Shown: piece by piece, positions 16,738-25,632 of the stretch
Numbering within the stretch: the first letter of the stretch is position 1
How the letters are laid out: each line of letters opens with the position of its first letter
From: Spirosoma oryzicola
GTDB lineage: Bacteria; Bacteroidota; Bacteroidia; Cytophagales; Spirosomataceae
NCBI RefSeq assembly: GCF_021233055.1
Contig: NZ_CP089538.1
Span: 1,221,501 to 1,285,500, forward strand
DNA length: 64,000 bases
Reading direction: 5' to 3'
The notes under the pieces: model-generated
The model's input: only the letters and a program-made list of their open reading frames with translations
Databases searched by the model: none
What the model was told of the DNA's origin: nothing
Position numbers and translations under genes: made by a program

Positions 16738-16877
16738 AACGTTGTTTGTTTAATTGTGTAATGAATTGAAAAGATTTTGTAACGTTCGTGGTTGAGCAAA
16801 TCAGAAAGTTAATTCGGTTCCTAGCTGTTACGATCCGGTATAGTCTGATAGTCCAGACCGTACTACATTTAGGTTAT

Positions 16878-17231
16878 CTATTTTGTTGGGTCATGTCCCC
16901 AGTTTTTTAGGGAATATTCCCAATTTGAGTCTTCTACCTCTTTGGGGCGTTGAGCACTGTGTCGCTTTACATAACTAACAACCTTGCGCATGTGTGCGTA
17001 ATCGTCGTCCGAAAGATCACCAGCCTTTGTATTCAGTATCTCAATGATACGTTCGCCAGACTTATGACCCACTGACTCGCTGTCATCGCCTTTCTTCTGT
17101 CCAACTGCTTTCGATTCATCCGTTTTTAGCCACTTTTGAATCTGAGAAGCCGACATGTTCACGGCATCATCGAAGTCGTCCCTGATTTGTTTCTTCTCTT
17201 TGTCATCTAGGGTTTCGGTTGCTGCTGCCAT
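16878..17231 (-). CDS. DUF3140 family protein
   Basis: A 117-residue charged cytosolic protein recognisable by FDDAVNMSASQIQKWLKTDESKAVGQKKGDDSESVGHKSGERIIEIL, read in parts, and a closing YVKRHSAQRP with NWGHDP. The family is found in actinobacteria, proteobacteria and Bacteroidota. It is described as possibly DNA-binding or histone-associated on weak grounds; no function is shown. It starts seven bases after the DUF2945 stop on the same strand, and the two families are neighbours in many genomes, so they are probably translated together and act in the same process. Confidence 0.87.
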   Translation of the reverse strand: MAAATETLDDKEKKQIRDDFDDAVNMSASQIQKWLKTDESKAVGQKKGDDSESVGHKSGERIIEILNTKAGDLSDDDYAHMRKVVSYVKRHSAQRPKEVEDSNWEYSLKNWGHDPTK

Positions 17232-17238
17232 GATCTCT

Positions 17239-17451
17239 TTACTTTTTAGTTACTTCACTAGCTGATTTAACAATCTTCTTGTCCCCTTGCTTGAGAACAA
17301 GAGCAGGTTCTTCAGCGGAGCCTTTACGTTTCACTTTTGTCCCCTGGACTGTCTTCGTAATGTCTTCTTTATGGACTTCGGCAACGGTGCCTTCGGCTTT
17401 ACCTTTCCCGTACTTCCATTCTACTTCGTCGCCTTTTTTCACCGTTGCCAT
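17239..17451 (-). CDS. DUF2945 (HVA1-family TUDOR-like) small protein
   Basis: A 70-residue protein: KKGDEVEWKYGKGKAEGTVAEV opens a small beta barrel (SH3/TUDOR-like) and DITKTVQGTKVKRKGSAEEPALVL completes it, matching DUF2945/hypervirulence-associated HVA1. It is Lys-rich and soluble. The function is unknown; the fold suggests binding of nucleic acid or protein. It sits 16 bases after the ompA-like stop and seven bases before DUF3140, forming a tight three-gene run. Confidence 0.87.
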   Translation of the reverse strand: MATVKKGDEVEWKYGKGKAEGTVAEVHKEDITKTVQGTKVKRKGSAEEPALVLKQGDKKIVKSASEVTKK

Positions 17452-17467
17452 CGTCTGTTTCGTTTAC

Positions 17468-18193
17468 TTATTTAGTGGAGTCTAATTTTCCATTCTGAGC
17501 GTCACGCTGCATCTGCTTATTAGCAAAAACTGCAACGTCAACCCGGCGATTTTTCCGACGACCTGATTCGGTCGAGTTATCTGCAACAGGTTGGGTTTCG
17601 CCATATCCCAGTTCGTCTACACGAGAGGATTTCACACCTTGTGTCTCTAAGAAGCCACCGACAGCGTTTGCGCGTTGACGTGACAATTTCAGGTTATAGT
17701 CATCCGGGCCAGTTGCATCGGCGTGACCTTCGATCCGAATGTCCGTGTCTTCGTACTTGTTCAGCGTCTGAGCGAATTCGATTAACTGCTTTTTCGTTTC
17801 AGGCTTCAGTTCATACGAGTTCACATCGAACAGAATGTCAGAACCGAACGTGATTTTGATACCTTCGCCTACACGCTCAACTTGCGCGCTTGGCATGGTC
17901 CGCTTCATTTCTTCGGCCTGCTTGTCCATCCGTCGTCCGATTACGGCTCCGGCTGCGCCACCGACTGTTGCGCCTATGATCGCACCTAATGCGGTGTTAC
18001 CTTTTGCGTATTTTTTACCGATAATGCCTCCAACCAACGCACCTCCGCCAGCGCCTACGGCAGCACCTTTTTGAGTTTTGTTTAAGTTGTTTTTCTGAGA
18101 TTTACAGCTGGTTATCACATTGGTTGTCAAAAGGCTTGTCATTAAGAGTGCAACAAGCGATTTTTTACTAATAGATTTAAGCTGACTTTTCAT
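17468..18193 (-). CDS. OmpA-family lipoprotein with glycine-zipper segment
   Basis: A 241-residue envelope protein. The lipoprotein signal ends in TSC (Cys near residue 30). Residues about 42-90 form a glycine zipper (GAAVGAGGGALVGGIIGKKY and GAIIGATVGGAAGAVIG) able to insert into or pack against membrane. The C-terminal OmpA domain (about 115-225) carries the peptidoglycan-binding motif in RIEGHADATG and LSRQRANAV with closing GRRKNRRVDV. It tethers the outer membrane to the cell wall. It heads the leftward stress run, and its promoter must lie in the 18.2-18.6 kb gap. In many genomes this architecture (YiaD-like) is stress-linked. Confidence 0.92.
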   Translation of the reverse strand: MKSQLKSISKKSLVALLMTSLLTTNVITSCKSQKNNLNKTQKGAAVGAGGGALVGGIIGKKYAKGNTALGAIIGATVGGAAGAVIGRRMDKQAEEMKRTMPSAQVERVGEGIKITFGSDILFDVNSYELKPETKKQLIEFAQTLNKYEDTDIRIEGHADATGPDDYNLKLSRQRANAVGGFLETQGVKSSRVDELGYGETQPVADNSTESGRRKNRRVDVAVFANKQMQRDAQNGKLDSTK

Positions 18194-18649
18194 GGATTGT
18201 GAATGATTGGTACTACCCTTTGACAGCCAAATGTTGTACCAGTTTAATTGAAGCGTTGTAGTATAGCCATGATTAAGTCATTGTTTATTGGGTAAATGTC
18301 TATTAGACAGTTAGTTGACTATTGCTTTGGGTGCTTTAGAACAGCGCTAAATTTTTGAGACAAAACAAACAAACGGTTGCAAAGCGGGAAGGTGAATGCC
18401 TACTTTGTGGAACCGACTCCACAAACACCACAGTTGTTTAGTAGATTATTGGATTGTCAGCTTTATTGTAGAAATGATAAAGGTATTACCTGACGAAAAG
18501 TTAGATTTTACTCTTTGGTTAGTATGCTGGTAGTCAGTACTATATCTGGTTGTTATGACGTAAATTATTCGATCTGAAAACAAACGAAAACAGCATAGAC
18601 GACGTTATTTTAACCTACAGGTACTTTCTTGTTTTTCGTCAACTCGTTC
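18194..18649. other. Divergent intergenic region with an operator-like dyad
   Basis: About 455 bases lie between the ompA-like gene (leftward) and the lipase (rightward). No gene is seen. It holds a 22-base dyad (18404-18425) and a GGAACC motif within it. The rest is AT-rich with no clear -7/-33 pair. Confidence 0.5.
18404..18425. promoter_or_regulatory. Perfect 8+6+8 dyad, possible operator
   Basis: TTTGTGGA and TCCACAAA (18404-18411 and 18418-18425) are exact inverted repeats with a 6-base spacer, the geometry of a dimeric regulator site. It lies 210 bases before ompA and 225 before the lipase, suiting control of either gene. The same 10-base word TGTGGAACCG recurs at 11577-11586 at the other end of the stress island. 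Confidence 0.4.
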
Positions 18650-19849
18650 ATGATAACAATCAAATCGCTTTTGTCCTTATTACTGGTTGGGGGAATCCTT
18701 TTGCTGACACCCACCAGTTGTAAACAGAGTAACAATACTGACCCCGTAAATCCTGCGCCCGCCCGCGTCTTAACCAAAAGTTCGCTGATCGGCGAATACA
18801 CCAAAGATCAGTTACGAAGTCGCTACACAGGTGCCTCTGTGCTGTTGCAGGCCTTCGTTCGGAACGACATCAGCGCTTACCGACTGGAATACACTACTAC
18901 TAACACCGATGGAAAAAGCATTGCCGCATCGGGGCTATTGTTGATCCCCAAGGTCAACACGGCTCTGCCTTTGCTCAGTATGCAACACGGTACAATAACA
19001 AGTGATAACGACGCCCCTTCGAATTATCAATCAAGCAGTGAAGCCTACAGCCTTGGTTCTGTGTTTGCATCGTTGGGCTACATCATAGCCGCTCCGGATT
19101 ACATTGGCTACGGCGCATCTAAAGATCTGCCGCACACCTACGAACACCGAAATGGGCTAGCTACGGCTTCGCTTGATATGCTACGGGCCACCCGCGATTT
19201 TTTAAGCGATAAAAACGTAAACTGGAACAAGCGGCTTTACGTCGCCGGCTATTCCGAGGGTGGGTATGCCACGTTGGCTCTTCAAAAGAAAATTGAAGAA
19301 GAAACCGGCAGTGAATTTAACCTAGTGGCTTCGAGCTGCGGAGCGGGCGCTTATGACAAACCAGCCTTTATGAAGCAGATCATTAATCAGCCCAGCGCAG
19401 GCGTTGATTACATCAACCGGCTTTATATCTGGGTATTGCAAACGTATGATCGTATCTATGGTATAAATCGTCCGGCAACGGGCTATTTCAAAGAGCCTTA
19501 TGCAGCACAGGTTGCCGCCAACGGTATGAATGCGTCAATTAACGTGAGCATCAATCAGGCATTTAGTGATAGCTTTAAGCAGGGGATCAACAACGGTACA
19601 GACAAAGCGTTTCTGGATGCCGTACAGGATAATGATATCCACGACTGGAAGCCAAAAACGCCGACGCGCCTTTATCACGGTACTGCCGACGAAATTGTGT
19701 CTTACCTAAATTCGCAAAATGCTTACGATGCGATGCAGAAACGGGGAGCTACCAATGTTCAGTTGATGCCGATTCCTAATGCAACGCACGCGACGGGGAT
19801 CTTACCGTTTATTTCAGGTACGTACGATTTCTTTAATACGAATCAATAG
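18650..19849 (+). CDS. Secreted alpha/beta-hydrolase lipoprotein (lipase/esterase)
   Basis: A 399-residue hydrolase of the secretory-lipase type. A lipoprotein signal ends with Cys24 (TPTSC). The alpha/beta-hydrolase core shows MQHGTITSDND (oxyanion region), IAAPDYIGYGAS, the nucleophile Ser202 in GYSEGGYATL, Asp347 in HGTADEIV and His380 in NATHATG. The triad and the YRLEYTTTNTDGKSIAASGLLLIP opening suggest an esterase acting on bulky or polymeric esters outside the inner membrane. The start is the ATG at 18650; a TTG upstream would distort the signal peptide. It is a single gene, converging on the propeller-like lipoprotein. Confidence 0.88.
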   Translation: MITIKSLLSLLLVGGILLLTPTSCKQSNNTDPVNPAPARVLTKSSLIGEYTKDQLRSRYTGASVLLQAFVRNDISAYRLEYTTTNTDGKSIAASGLLLIPKVNTALPLLSMQHGTITSDNDAPSNYQSSSEAYSLGSVFASLGYIIAAPDYIGYGASKDLPHTYEHRNGLATASLDMLRATRDFLSDKNVNWNKRLYVAGYSEGGYATLALQKKIEEETGSEFNLVASSCGAGAYDKPAFMKQIINQPSAGVDYINRLYIWVLQTYDRIYGINRPATGYFKEPYAAQVAANGMNASINVSINQAFSDSFKQGINNGTDKAFLDAVQDNDIHDWKPKTPTRLYHGTADEIVSYLNSQNAYDAMQKRGATNVQLMPIPNATHATGILPFISGTYDFFNTNQ

Positions 19850-19876
19850 ATCTCGGTTTAGTAGAACTGGCAAGCA

Positions 19877-20977
19877 TTACCGAATAGTAATAATTGTGTA
19901 AGCTGCTTGGTGGGGTTGGCGTTCGCGCAACCCCACTTTTGTTTTAGCCCGGTCGTCGTCGTGAATCAATAAAAGCCGGTTATTATCTAAAATAGTCAGA
20001 TCTTCCGCTTTGTGGCCTAAACGCAACGGCTGGCCCTGAACATTTCGAATAAACGTAAACGGCTTGTTGGCGTAGAGGTCGCTGGGTTTGATCGACCACA
20101 AATACGCATCCAGTTTGCCATTGGCTTCGAGCGATGTCAACAGCCAGAACCGCTTCCGCTTAGGGTCGTATTCCAAACTTGACAGGGCCAAAGGCTGTGG
20201 TAATGTTGACTCTACGTTAGCCGGATTGAAGTCTGCGATCAGTTTCCAGTCGTCAGCCAAACGAATGCGATTGGTTTTGTCGACGTTGTAAGAGACGGCA
20301 ACCACTTTGATGCGGTGTTTAAATTCACTGTATGATTTACCTTCCTCGCGAATGCCAAATAACAGTTGACGGTCGGTAGCCGCTAATCCTTCCACTTTGA
20401 AATAAGGAATAGCCCCCGGAAATTCGTTTGTAGCCAGTACCTGCGCAATGCGTTGACGGTAAGCAATGGAGGTCGTGCTGTTATCATCAGGAGCCAACAC
20501 GCGTGGGTGCTCGGGATCGCCGGTACGCCAGTACAGAATCGTATTGTAGCCATCCCAGTCGTGACTGTTGGGTTTAACGCGGTCGAAGGCGGTTGTTAAA
20601 AAAACAAACTTACCGTCGGGAGTACGGGCAAAGTCTTCGTATTTGTGCGCTTCTGTAAAAGCAGGCTGCGTCAGATAAGTAGGCGGTTTCGTTGAGTCCG
20701 AGAGAGTATTCGGTGCTTTACTGAACACGGAACTTTGTCCCGCAGGCATGTCTTTGTCGTTGGCGACTAGGATCTTATTGCCGTCAAAAAGAACCGCTGA
20801 AGCTTCGCACCAAACGGGTTGACCGTTCACTGAGGTACCTGGTGTAAAGCAGTTTAACAATCCTTCTTCCGTGATAGCGCCAACCGTAGGAGGCTTGCTG
20901 AATGGCGATGTAAGCGTCTTGCAGCCGTAAGAAACGAGCGCTACTGACAGCAGGATTGTGGATAGGCGATTTAGCAT
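19877..20977 (-). CDS. Propeller-like secreted lipoprotein of unknown function
   Basis: A 366-residue protein with a lipoprotein signal (VSYGC, Cys near residue 19). The body has repeating strand units of 40-60 residues (ASAVLFDGNKILVANDKDM, YEDFARTPDGKFVFLTTAFD, VEGLAATDRQLLFGIREEG, LSSLEYDPKRKRFWLLTS, AEDLTILDNNRLLLIHDDD), as in DUF3616/phytase-like beta propellers. No catalytic motif is assigned. The start is the ATG at 20977, which directly precedes the signal. It follows the S9 peptidase gene on the same strand but is separated from it by a terminator, so it likely has its own promoter. Confidence 0.72.
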   Translation of the reverse strand: MLNRLSTILLSVALVSYGCKTLTSPFSKPPTVGAITEEGLLNCFTPGTSVNGQPVWCEASAVLFDGNKILVANDKDMPAGQSSVFSKAPNTLSDSTKPPTYLTQPAFTEAHKYEDFARTPDGKFVFLTTAFDRVKPNSHDWDGYNTILYWRTGDPEHPRVLAPDDNSTTSIAYRQRIAQVLATNEFPGAIPYFKVEGLAATDRQLLFGIREEGKSYSEFKHRIKVVAVSYNVDKTNRIRLADDWKLIADFNPANVESTLPQPLALSSLEYDPKRKRFWLLTSLEANGKLDAYLWSIKPSDLYANKPFTFIRNVQGQPLRLGHKAEDLTILDNNRLLLIHDDDRAKTKVGLRERQPHQAAYTIITIR

Positions 20978-21075
20978 AGGGGTGGTGTGCGAGAGCAAAA
21001 ACAAACGTACAAGAATCGGAATAAGCGGCAAAGATAACGCTAATCTGCTCTACCAGAACCGTATTCATAGGCAAA

Positions 21076-21110
21076 TGAAAAAGCCCGGAACCTGCTGGCT
21101 CCGGGCTTTT
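21076..21110 (-). terminator. Rho-independent terminator after the S9 peptidase gene
   Basis: A perfect 11-base stem (21079-21089 with 21100-21110) with a 10-base loop; on the minus strand the stem ends in a U-run. It lies 22 bases past the stop of the peptidase. Confidence 0.85.
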
Positions 21111-21131
21111 CAAGAACGTATCAGAAACGGA

Positions 21132-24116
21132 TTACTTATTTGAGCTATCACTCAGGTTCGTTCCGTATTTCATTTCGCCACGATCTTTCTCAACGGCTGA
21201 ACGACCTTCTTTCATCCAGATTGGCATAGCCGCGTCTTTCAAGTAATAATCGAAGAACTGATACAATCGGATGCTCAAATCTTTGGCGTTGTGCCGCTGG
21301 GTCAGGTTGTGGCCTTCACCGTTGTAGACCAGCATCCAGACGGGTTTGTTCAACCGACGTAGTGCCGTAAACATTTCGATACCCTGGTACCAGGGGACGG
21401 CTCCGTCGGCATCGTTGTGGGTCATCATCAACGGCGTTTCAATCCGATTGGCGAAGAAAAGCGGAGAGTTCTCGATGTAATTCATGGGCTTATCCCAGAG
21501 CGTTCCCCCAATTCGGCTCTGCGTCTTTTCGTACTGGAATTGGCGAACCAGTCCCGTTTCCCACCGGATACCACCGTAGGCCGAGGTCATATTCGCCACC
21601 GGAGCGCCCGCTTCAGCCGCCCGGAACAGGTTGGTACGCGTGATGATGTATGCAGTTTGGTAACCGCCCCAGCTTTGCCCCTGAATACCTAGCCGGTTGC
21701 GATCAACGAAGCCTTTGTCAACTAAACTCAACACGCCCGGCACGATGCAATCATAAGCGTTGGGACCCGGCTGACCTGTTGTGTATACAATGTCCGGTAC
21801 GAATACCAGATACCCGTTCGAAACGCAATACGGAATGTTAATGGTCGAACGGCTGGGAGCTGGAACCCGGTAATCATTCAGGGTTTCGGCGTTGCGCTCG
21901 TAGAAATACGTCAGCATGGGGTATTTCTTTTTCGGATCGAATCCTTCTGGTTTGAAAAGAAGGCCTTCGAGCTGAATCCCGTTCGTGCCCATCCATTTAA
22001 CGATTTCGACGCTACCCCACCGAACGCTGTCCTGCTGTGGATTCACTCGGGTCAATTGTACGGGTGAAGCCAGTGTCGTGTCGGTCTGGAAAATGTTGAT
22101 AGGTTCCTGGAAGTTGCCCCGGTAGAAGGTAACGACGGATGCGTTCTTCGCTTTGTTCAAGCCAAAGTAGCGGTGATTGCTGCGGGTAAGAACGGTTGGT
22201 TCGGCAACGGCCAGGCCATTTTTGCTTTTTAAAATGCCGGTTGCTTTGTCACTTTCCCAGATTCCGGTCAGGAACAACTCATTTTTCGGGTCAATGGCTT
22301 TTTCTGCCGAGCGCCGGAAAGGAGAATCATCGCTGTCGCTGTCGAGATCCGCACGACGCAGACGAATTTTGTTTTTGCGTCCCCAGCCAGCCGTTAGATT
22401 CGTTGGCTTTTCGCGGCCTGTTGGGTCGATCTGCCAGATGTCGTAACGGTCGTAGAGCCACACATACCGGTCGCCGGTTGTCCACCCTGCTGAACCGTAA
22501 GCACCGGGTAGGTTAGGCGTGTCGTGTTCTTCATCGAAGAATTTGCTGGGTAGACTGCGCGTCAGGTCAATCCGTTTGCTGTCGGCAATGGACCAGGCAC
22601 GCCAGAGCGAATCCCGCTCATCGAACCAGTAGGCGTAGCTACCGCCGGGCGACAATCGGGGCTGCGACGCCATAATGTCATTGGCAATCCGCTTCTTTTC
22701 GCCGGTCTGGGTATCAATCAGGTATAAATCAGTATGACCGGGGTCCCACGACGCTTGTACCTGATAAGGCAGGTCGCTTAGGCCAAGTAAGTAGCGTGTA
22801 CTCTTTTTCTCGTCGAACGTAACCGTCGGAATTTCGCGATTGGCCAAGGGTATTACTTTGTCCGCTGCCAAATCGTAAAGCGTAAGAAACCCCCGCTCTT
22901 TTTCTTCCTTAAGCCGACGTTGCTGCATGGGTTGCAGGCGGCTATCTGTCCAGGTCCAGATGTCCATCTTGACTTTCTCATCGTCGGGCGTCAGCGTATC
23001 TTTTGTGGGCTTCGGCGGAATCGGTGACGAAGAGAAATAAAGCCGTTTGCCATCCTCCGAGAACTTAGGCTCCCGGAACTCGTTGACCGACCATCCTTTC
23101 GGTAAAGCTTTTGTCGTTGTATCGACCACCGTGCGGAAAGGTGCTTCTGTTACGGGTGTTTTGCTTTTCTTTCCTTTGGCCGCAGCGGTTGCTGACAGGT
23201 TTTTATAATAGAGTGTAAAGACTTTTACGTCGGCACCGGCGCTATCTGCCGAAGCCATCCAGGCGAGTTGATCACCCGCTTTGTCGACGGCTAAGCCTTT
23301 GTAAATTTTTCGCTTCGAACTGGTATCGACCAGCATCGTCTGGCCGTTAGCCGTATTGAAAAGAAACACCCCCGGCACGGCATTACTCCCCGCTTTCAGC
23401 GAGTCGTTGGCGGATTCTTTGCTGTAGAAAATGGTACGGCCGTTATCCGAAACAACCACGTTGGAAACGTAACGAACGGTCTTCCGCGTGCCATCGGCCA
23501 TGTTCAGGAGCGTCAGATCGTCGCCTTTCGGTTTTTTAACGGATCCTTTGCGCGTTGCTACGGTAGTGGTCGAAACGGGGGGGGCGGGCGTCAGCGTATC
23601 TTTTGTAGCAACGGGCTTCGTCGCGGGCGTTTCCCGACTTTCCTGGCGTACCTGCACAATCGCCAGCCACGACCCCGCATCTTTCCCGAACGCATAGGAC
23701 TTTACGTTTGGCATCTTGGTTGGCTTACCCGTTGCCAGGTTCAGGACCAGCAGACTGTCCTTGGGCATTTCGTCCGGCTTTTTCTTTTTCAGTTTAGCCT
23801 TTTTTGTGTCGGCTGCCAAAGCCTTTACTTTCATAACCAGAAACTTGCTGTCGGACGTAAACTGGGCCATGTAACCACGCGGGAAAACGTAATGAGTCCG
23901 GTTAGCACCCGATCCGGTGCTGGTAACTTCAAGGCGTCCGTCGCCTTCCTGTGGATCGATCTGGTAGGCAATCCAGCGGCCGTCGTTCGATAGTTTCTCC
24001 GACCGAACGCTTTGCCAGCGATCATAATCACTAGCATTCAATGGCCGCTTGGTGGTCTGGGCAAATAGCGAACTGGAGAGTAATAAGCAAAAGAGAAGTC
24101 GATTGAAGAAGGTCAT
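21132..24116 (-). CDS. Exported S9-family serine peptidase (prolyl-oligopeptidase type)
   Basis: A 994-residue exported peptidase. A Sec signal peptide (about 1-20, ending SSSLFAQ) is followed by a long N-terminal beta-propeller (to about residue 710; SNDGRWIAYQIDP, FSEDGKRLYFSSSP, LSPGGSYAYWFDE). A C-terminal alpha/beta-hydrolase catalytic domain follows with Ser815 in GIQGQSWGGYQT, Asp near residue 904 in HNDADGAVPW and His936 in GEGHNL. The family cleaves short peptides, often after proline or at dipeptide positions, in the periplasm. It is longer than typical DPP-IV (about 720-750) because of insertions rich in Lys/Pro/Thr around residues 165-195 and 320-380. It is a single gene ended by a clear hairpin. 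Confidence 0.92.
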   Translation of the reverse strand: MTFFNRLLFCLLLSSSLFAQTTKRPLNASDYDRWQSVRSEKLSNDGRWIAYQIDPQEGDGRLEVTSTGSGANRTHYVFPRGYMAQFTSDSKFLVMKVKALAADTKKAKLKKKKPDEMPKDSLLVLNLATGKPTKMPNVKSYAFGKDAGSWLAIVQVRQESRETPATKPVATKDTLTPAPPVSTTTVATRKGSVKKPKGDDLTLLNMADGTRKTVRYVSNVVVSDNGRTIFYSKESANDSLKAGSNAVPGVFLFNTANGQTMLVDTSSKRKIYKGLAVDKAGDQLAWMASADSAGADVKVFTLYYKNLSATAAAKGKKSKTPVTEAPFRTVVDTTTKALPKGWSVNEFREPKFSEDGKRLYFSSSPIPPKPTKDTLTPDDEKVKMDIWTWTDSRLQPMQQRRLKEEKERGFLTLYDLAADKVIPLANREIPTVTFDEKKSTRYLLGLSDLPYQVQASWDPGHTDLYLIDTQTGEKKRIANDIMASQPRLSPGGSYAYWFDERDSLWRAWSIADSKRIDLTRSLPSKFFDEEHDTPNLPGAYGSAGWTTGDRYVWLYDRYDIWQIDPTGREKPTNLTAGWGRKNKIRLRRADLDSDSDDSPFRRSAEKAIDPKNELFLTGIWESDKATGILKSKNGLAVAEPTVLTRSNHRYFGLNKAKNASVVTFYRGNFQEPINIFQTDTTLASPVQLTRVNPQQDSVRWGSVEIVKWMGTNGIQLEGLLFKPEGFDPKKKYPMLTYFYERNAETLNDYRVPAPSRSTINIPYCVSNGYLVFVPDIVYTTGQPGPNAYDCIVPGVLSLVDKGFVDRNRLGIQGQSWGGYQTAYIITRTNLFRAAEAGAPVANMTSAYGGIRWETGLVRQFQYEKTQSRIGGTLWDKPMNYIENSPLFFANRIETPLMMTHNDADGAVPWYQGIEMFTALRRLNKPVWMLVYNGEGHNLTQRHNAKDLSIRLYQFFDYYLKDAAMPIWMKEGRSAVEKDRGEMKYGTNLSDSSNK

Positions 24117-24393
24117 ACATGAGGAATGTTACAACCAACGAAAATACTGAAAAATTAATTAGCAGGCAGATATTATTAGGTGTGAGTATATAGAATATAT
24201 GAATTGTGCTATTGCAACAACGGAGTCACAGTAATTATACTTATAGATTTGGCTACGCACGAAAACTAATGAGAACTGATCTTTATAAGAGGGTTTAGAT
24301 CGGTCGTCGAACAGACCCGCGTCAATCAATTCTTACTACATGCTGACGAATGGCAAGAACTGGTTGACACGGATTATAACTAACGCAATTGGA

Positions 24394-25437
24394 CTACCCG
24401 CGGATGAGTTCTGCCAGACCTACACCCGAATCAGCTGCACCGTAGTAAACCCAGATGCGCCCGTCGGGCCATTGTATCCAGCCATTGGAAAATACCACAT
24501 TCGGGAAAAAGCCTTCGCGCTCCCACGGTAGCTCAGGCGTCAACAGGGGAGCGTCGGAACGGTCAATTACCCGTGCGGGATCGTCTTTGTCGAGTAAGGC
24601 TAAGGCCAGCGCATACGAATGCGTCGGATCGGCTCCGTGGTAGCACAGCAGCCAGCCTTCGTCGGTCAGAATAGGTTCCGGACCCGCACCAATCTTGCCG
24701 CCTTCCCAAGCAAACGGATTATCAGGTAAACCCCGACCACCAAACAAAAACCGATGATTCCCCCAATGAACGCCATCGGTCGATTCGGCCAGCCAAATGG
24801 AAGGTTTGCCAATTTCGGAGACCATAGGCCGGTGCAACAGCATGTACTTCCCGTTGATGCGCTGCGGAAATAAAGCAACGTCTTTGTTCGGTGGAGGCAA
24901 AATCATACCCACGCGCTCGACCGTTCTAAAATCGGTGGTTACGGCTAACCCCACGCCGGGTCCATGTTCAGATACCGCCGTGTAGGTGATCCAGTATTTT
25001 CCTTCCAGGAACGTAATGCGCGCGTCTTCCACGCCAAAGGATTCATCCATCCGGGCCGGGAACAGAAAAGGCTTTTCGTCAATCGTAAAATGAATGCCGT
25101 CGCGGCTACGGGCAATGCGCAAATGGCTCAACGAAGTCAGATACACTTTGCCTTCAAGGGACACCACACGAGGGTCGTAGGGGTATGCAGGCTCCGCAAA
25201 CTGTTTGACGGTTAAAACCGGAATGCCGTCTTGTTCTTCGATAAGCGGTACGGCAATAAAGCCTTTTTCGGAACGGGGCGCTTCGGCAACGCGCAAAAGC
25301 AGAATGACTTCATCGCCTACCAAACAGGCTGCGGGATTGAAAGCGCCAAGAACCTCAAATCCGTCGACGGAAGGCTTAACATCACTTGTTTTCAGGATTG
25401 GCTGGCCGGATAATCGGCGAAGCTGGTAATTTTTCAT
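24394..25437 (-). CDS. GH130-family beta-mannoside phosphorylase-like protein
   Basis: A 347-residue cytosolic five-bladed propeller enzyme of glycoside hydrolase family 130, which cleaves beta-mannosidic (or related) disaccharides with phosphate. Family landmarks visible are GAFNPAACLVGDEVILLLRVAE (about 31-52), YDPRVV (about 88), SFGVEDARITFLEGKYWITYT (about 132-152), NKDVALFPQRINGKYMLLHRP (about 184-204) and AGPEPILTDEGWLLCYHGA (about 251). The Asp in these blades is the general acid and the Arg/His residues bind phosphate. No epimerase, mannanase or SusC/D pair adjoins it, so the physiological glycan cannot be named. The 280-base upstream gap holds nothing recognised. Confidence 0.88.
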   Translation of the reverse strand: MKNYQLRRLSGQPILKTSDVKPSVDGFEVLGAFNPAACLVGDEVILLLRVAEAPRSEKGFIAVPLIEEQDGIPVLTVKQFAEPAYPYDPRVVSLEGKVYLTSLSHLRIARSRDGIHFTIDEKPFLFPARMDESFGVEDARITFLEGKYWITYTAVSEHGPGVGLAVTTDFRTVERVGMILPPPNKDVALFPQRINGKYMLLHRPMVSEIGKPSIWLAESTDGVHWGNHRFLFGGRGLPDNPFAWEGGKIGAGPEPILTDEGWLLCYHGADPTHSYALALALLDKDDPARVIDRSDAPLLTPELPWEREGFFPNVVFSNGWIQWPDGRIWVYYGAADSGVGLAELIRG

Positions 25438-25632
25438 CAGAAATTTTTCAGGTTGTCATTCGTAAATTTCTGTGTATCATTTAGAGACAGTTAGTTCAGG
25501 ATTGTCTTTTTATCAACTCGAAATCCACCCTGGTGTTTATATCCGTTTAGTCAATAAATTTACGACGCGGCTAACCTTCCAGCAAAGAGCCGCGTTATGA
25601 CGTTTGAAATCACTTAATAGACTCTTTCTACC

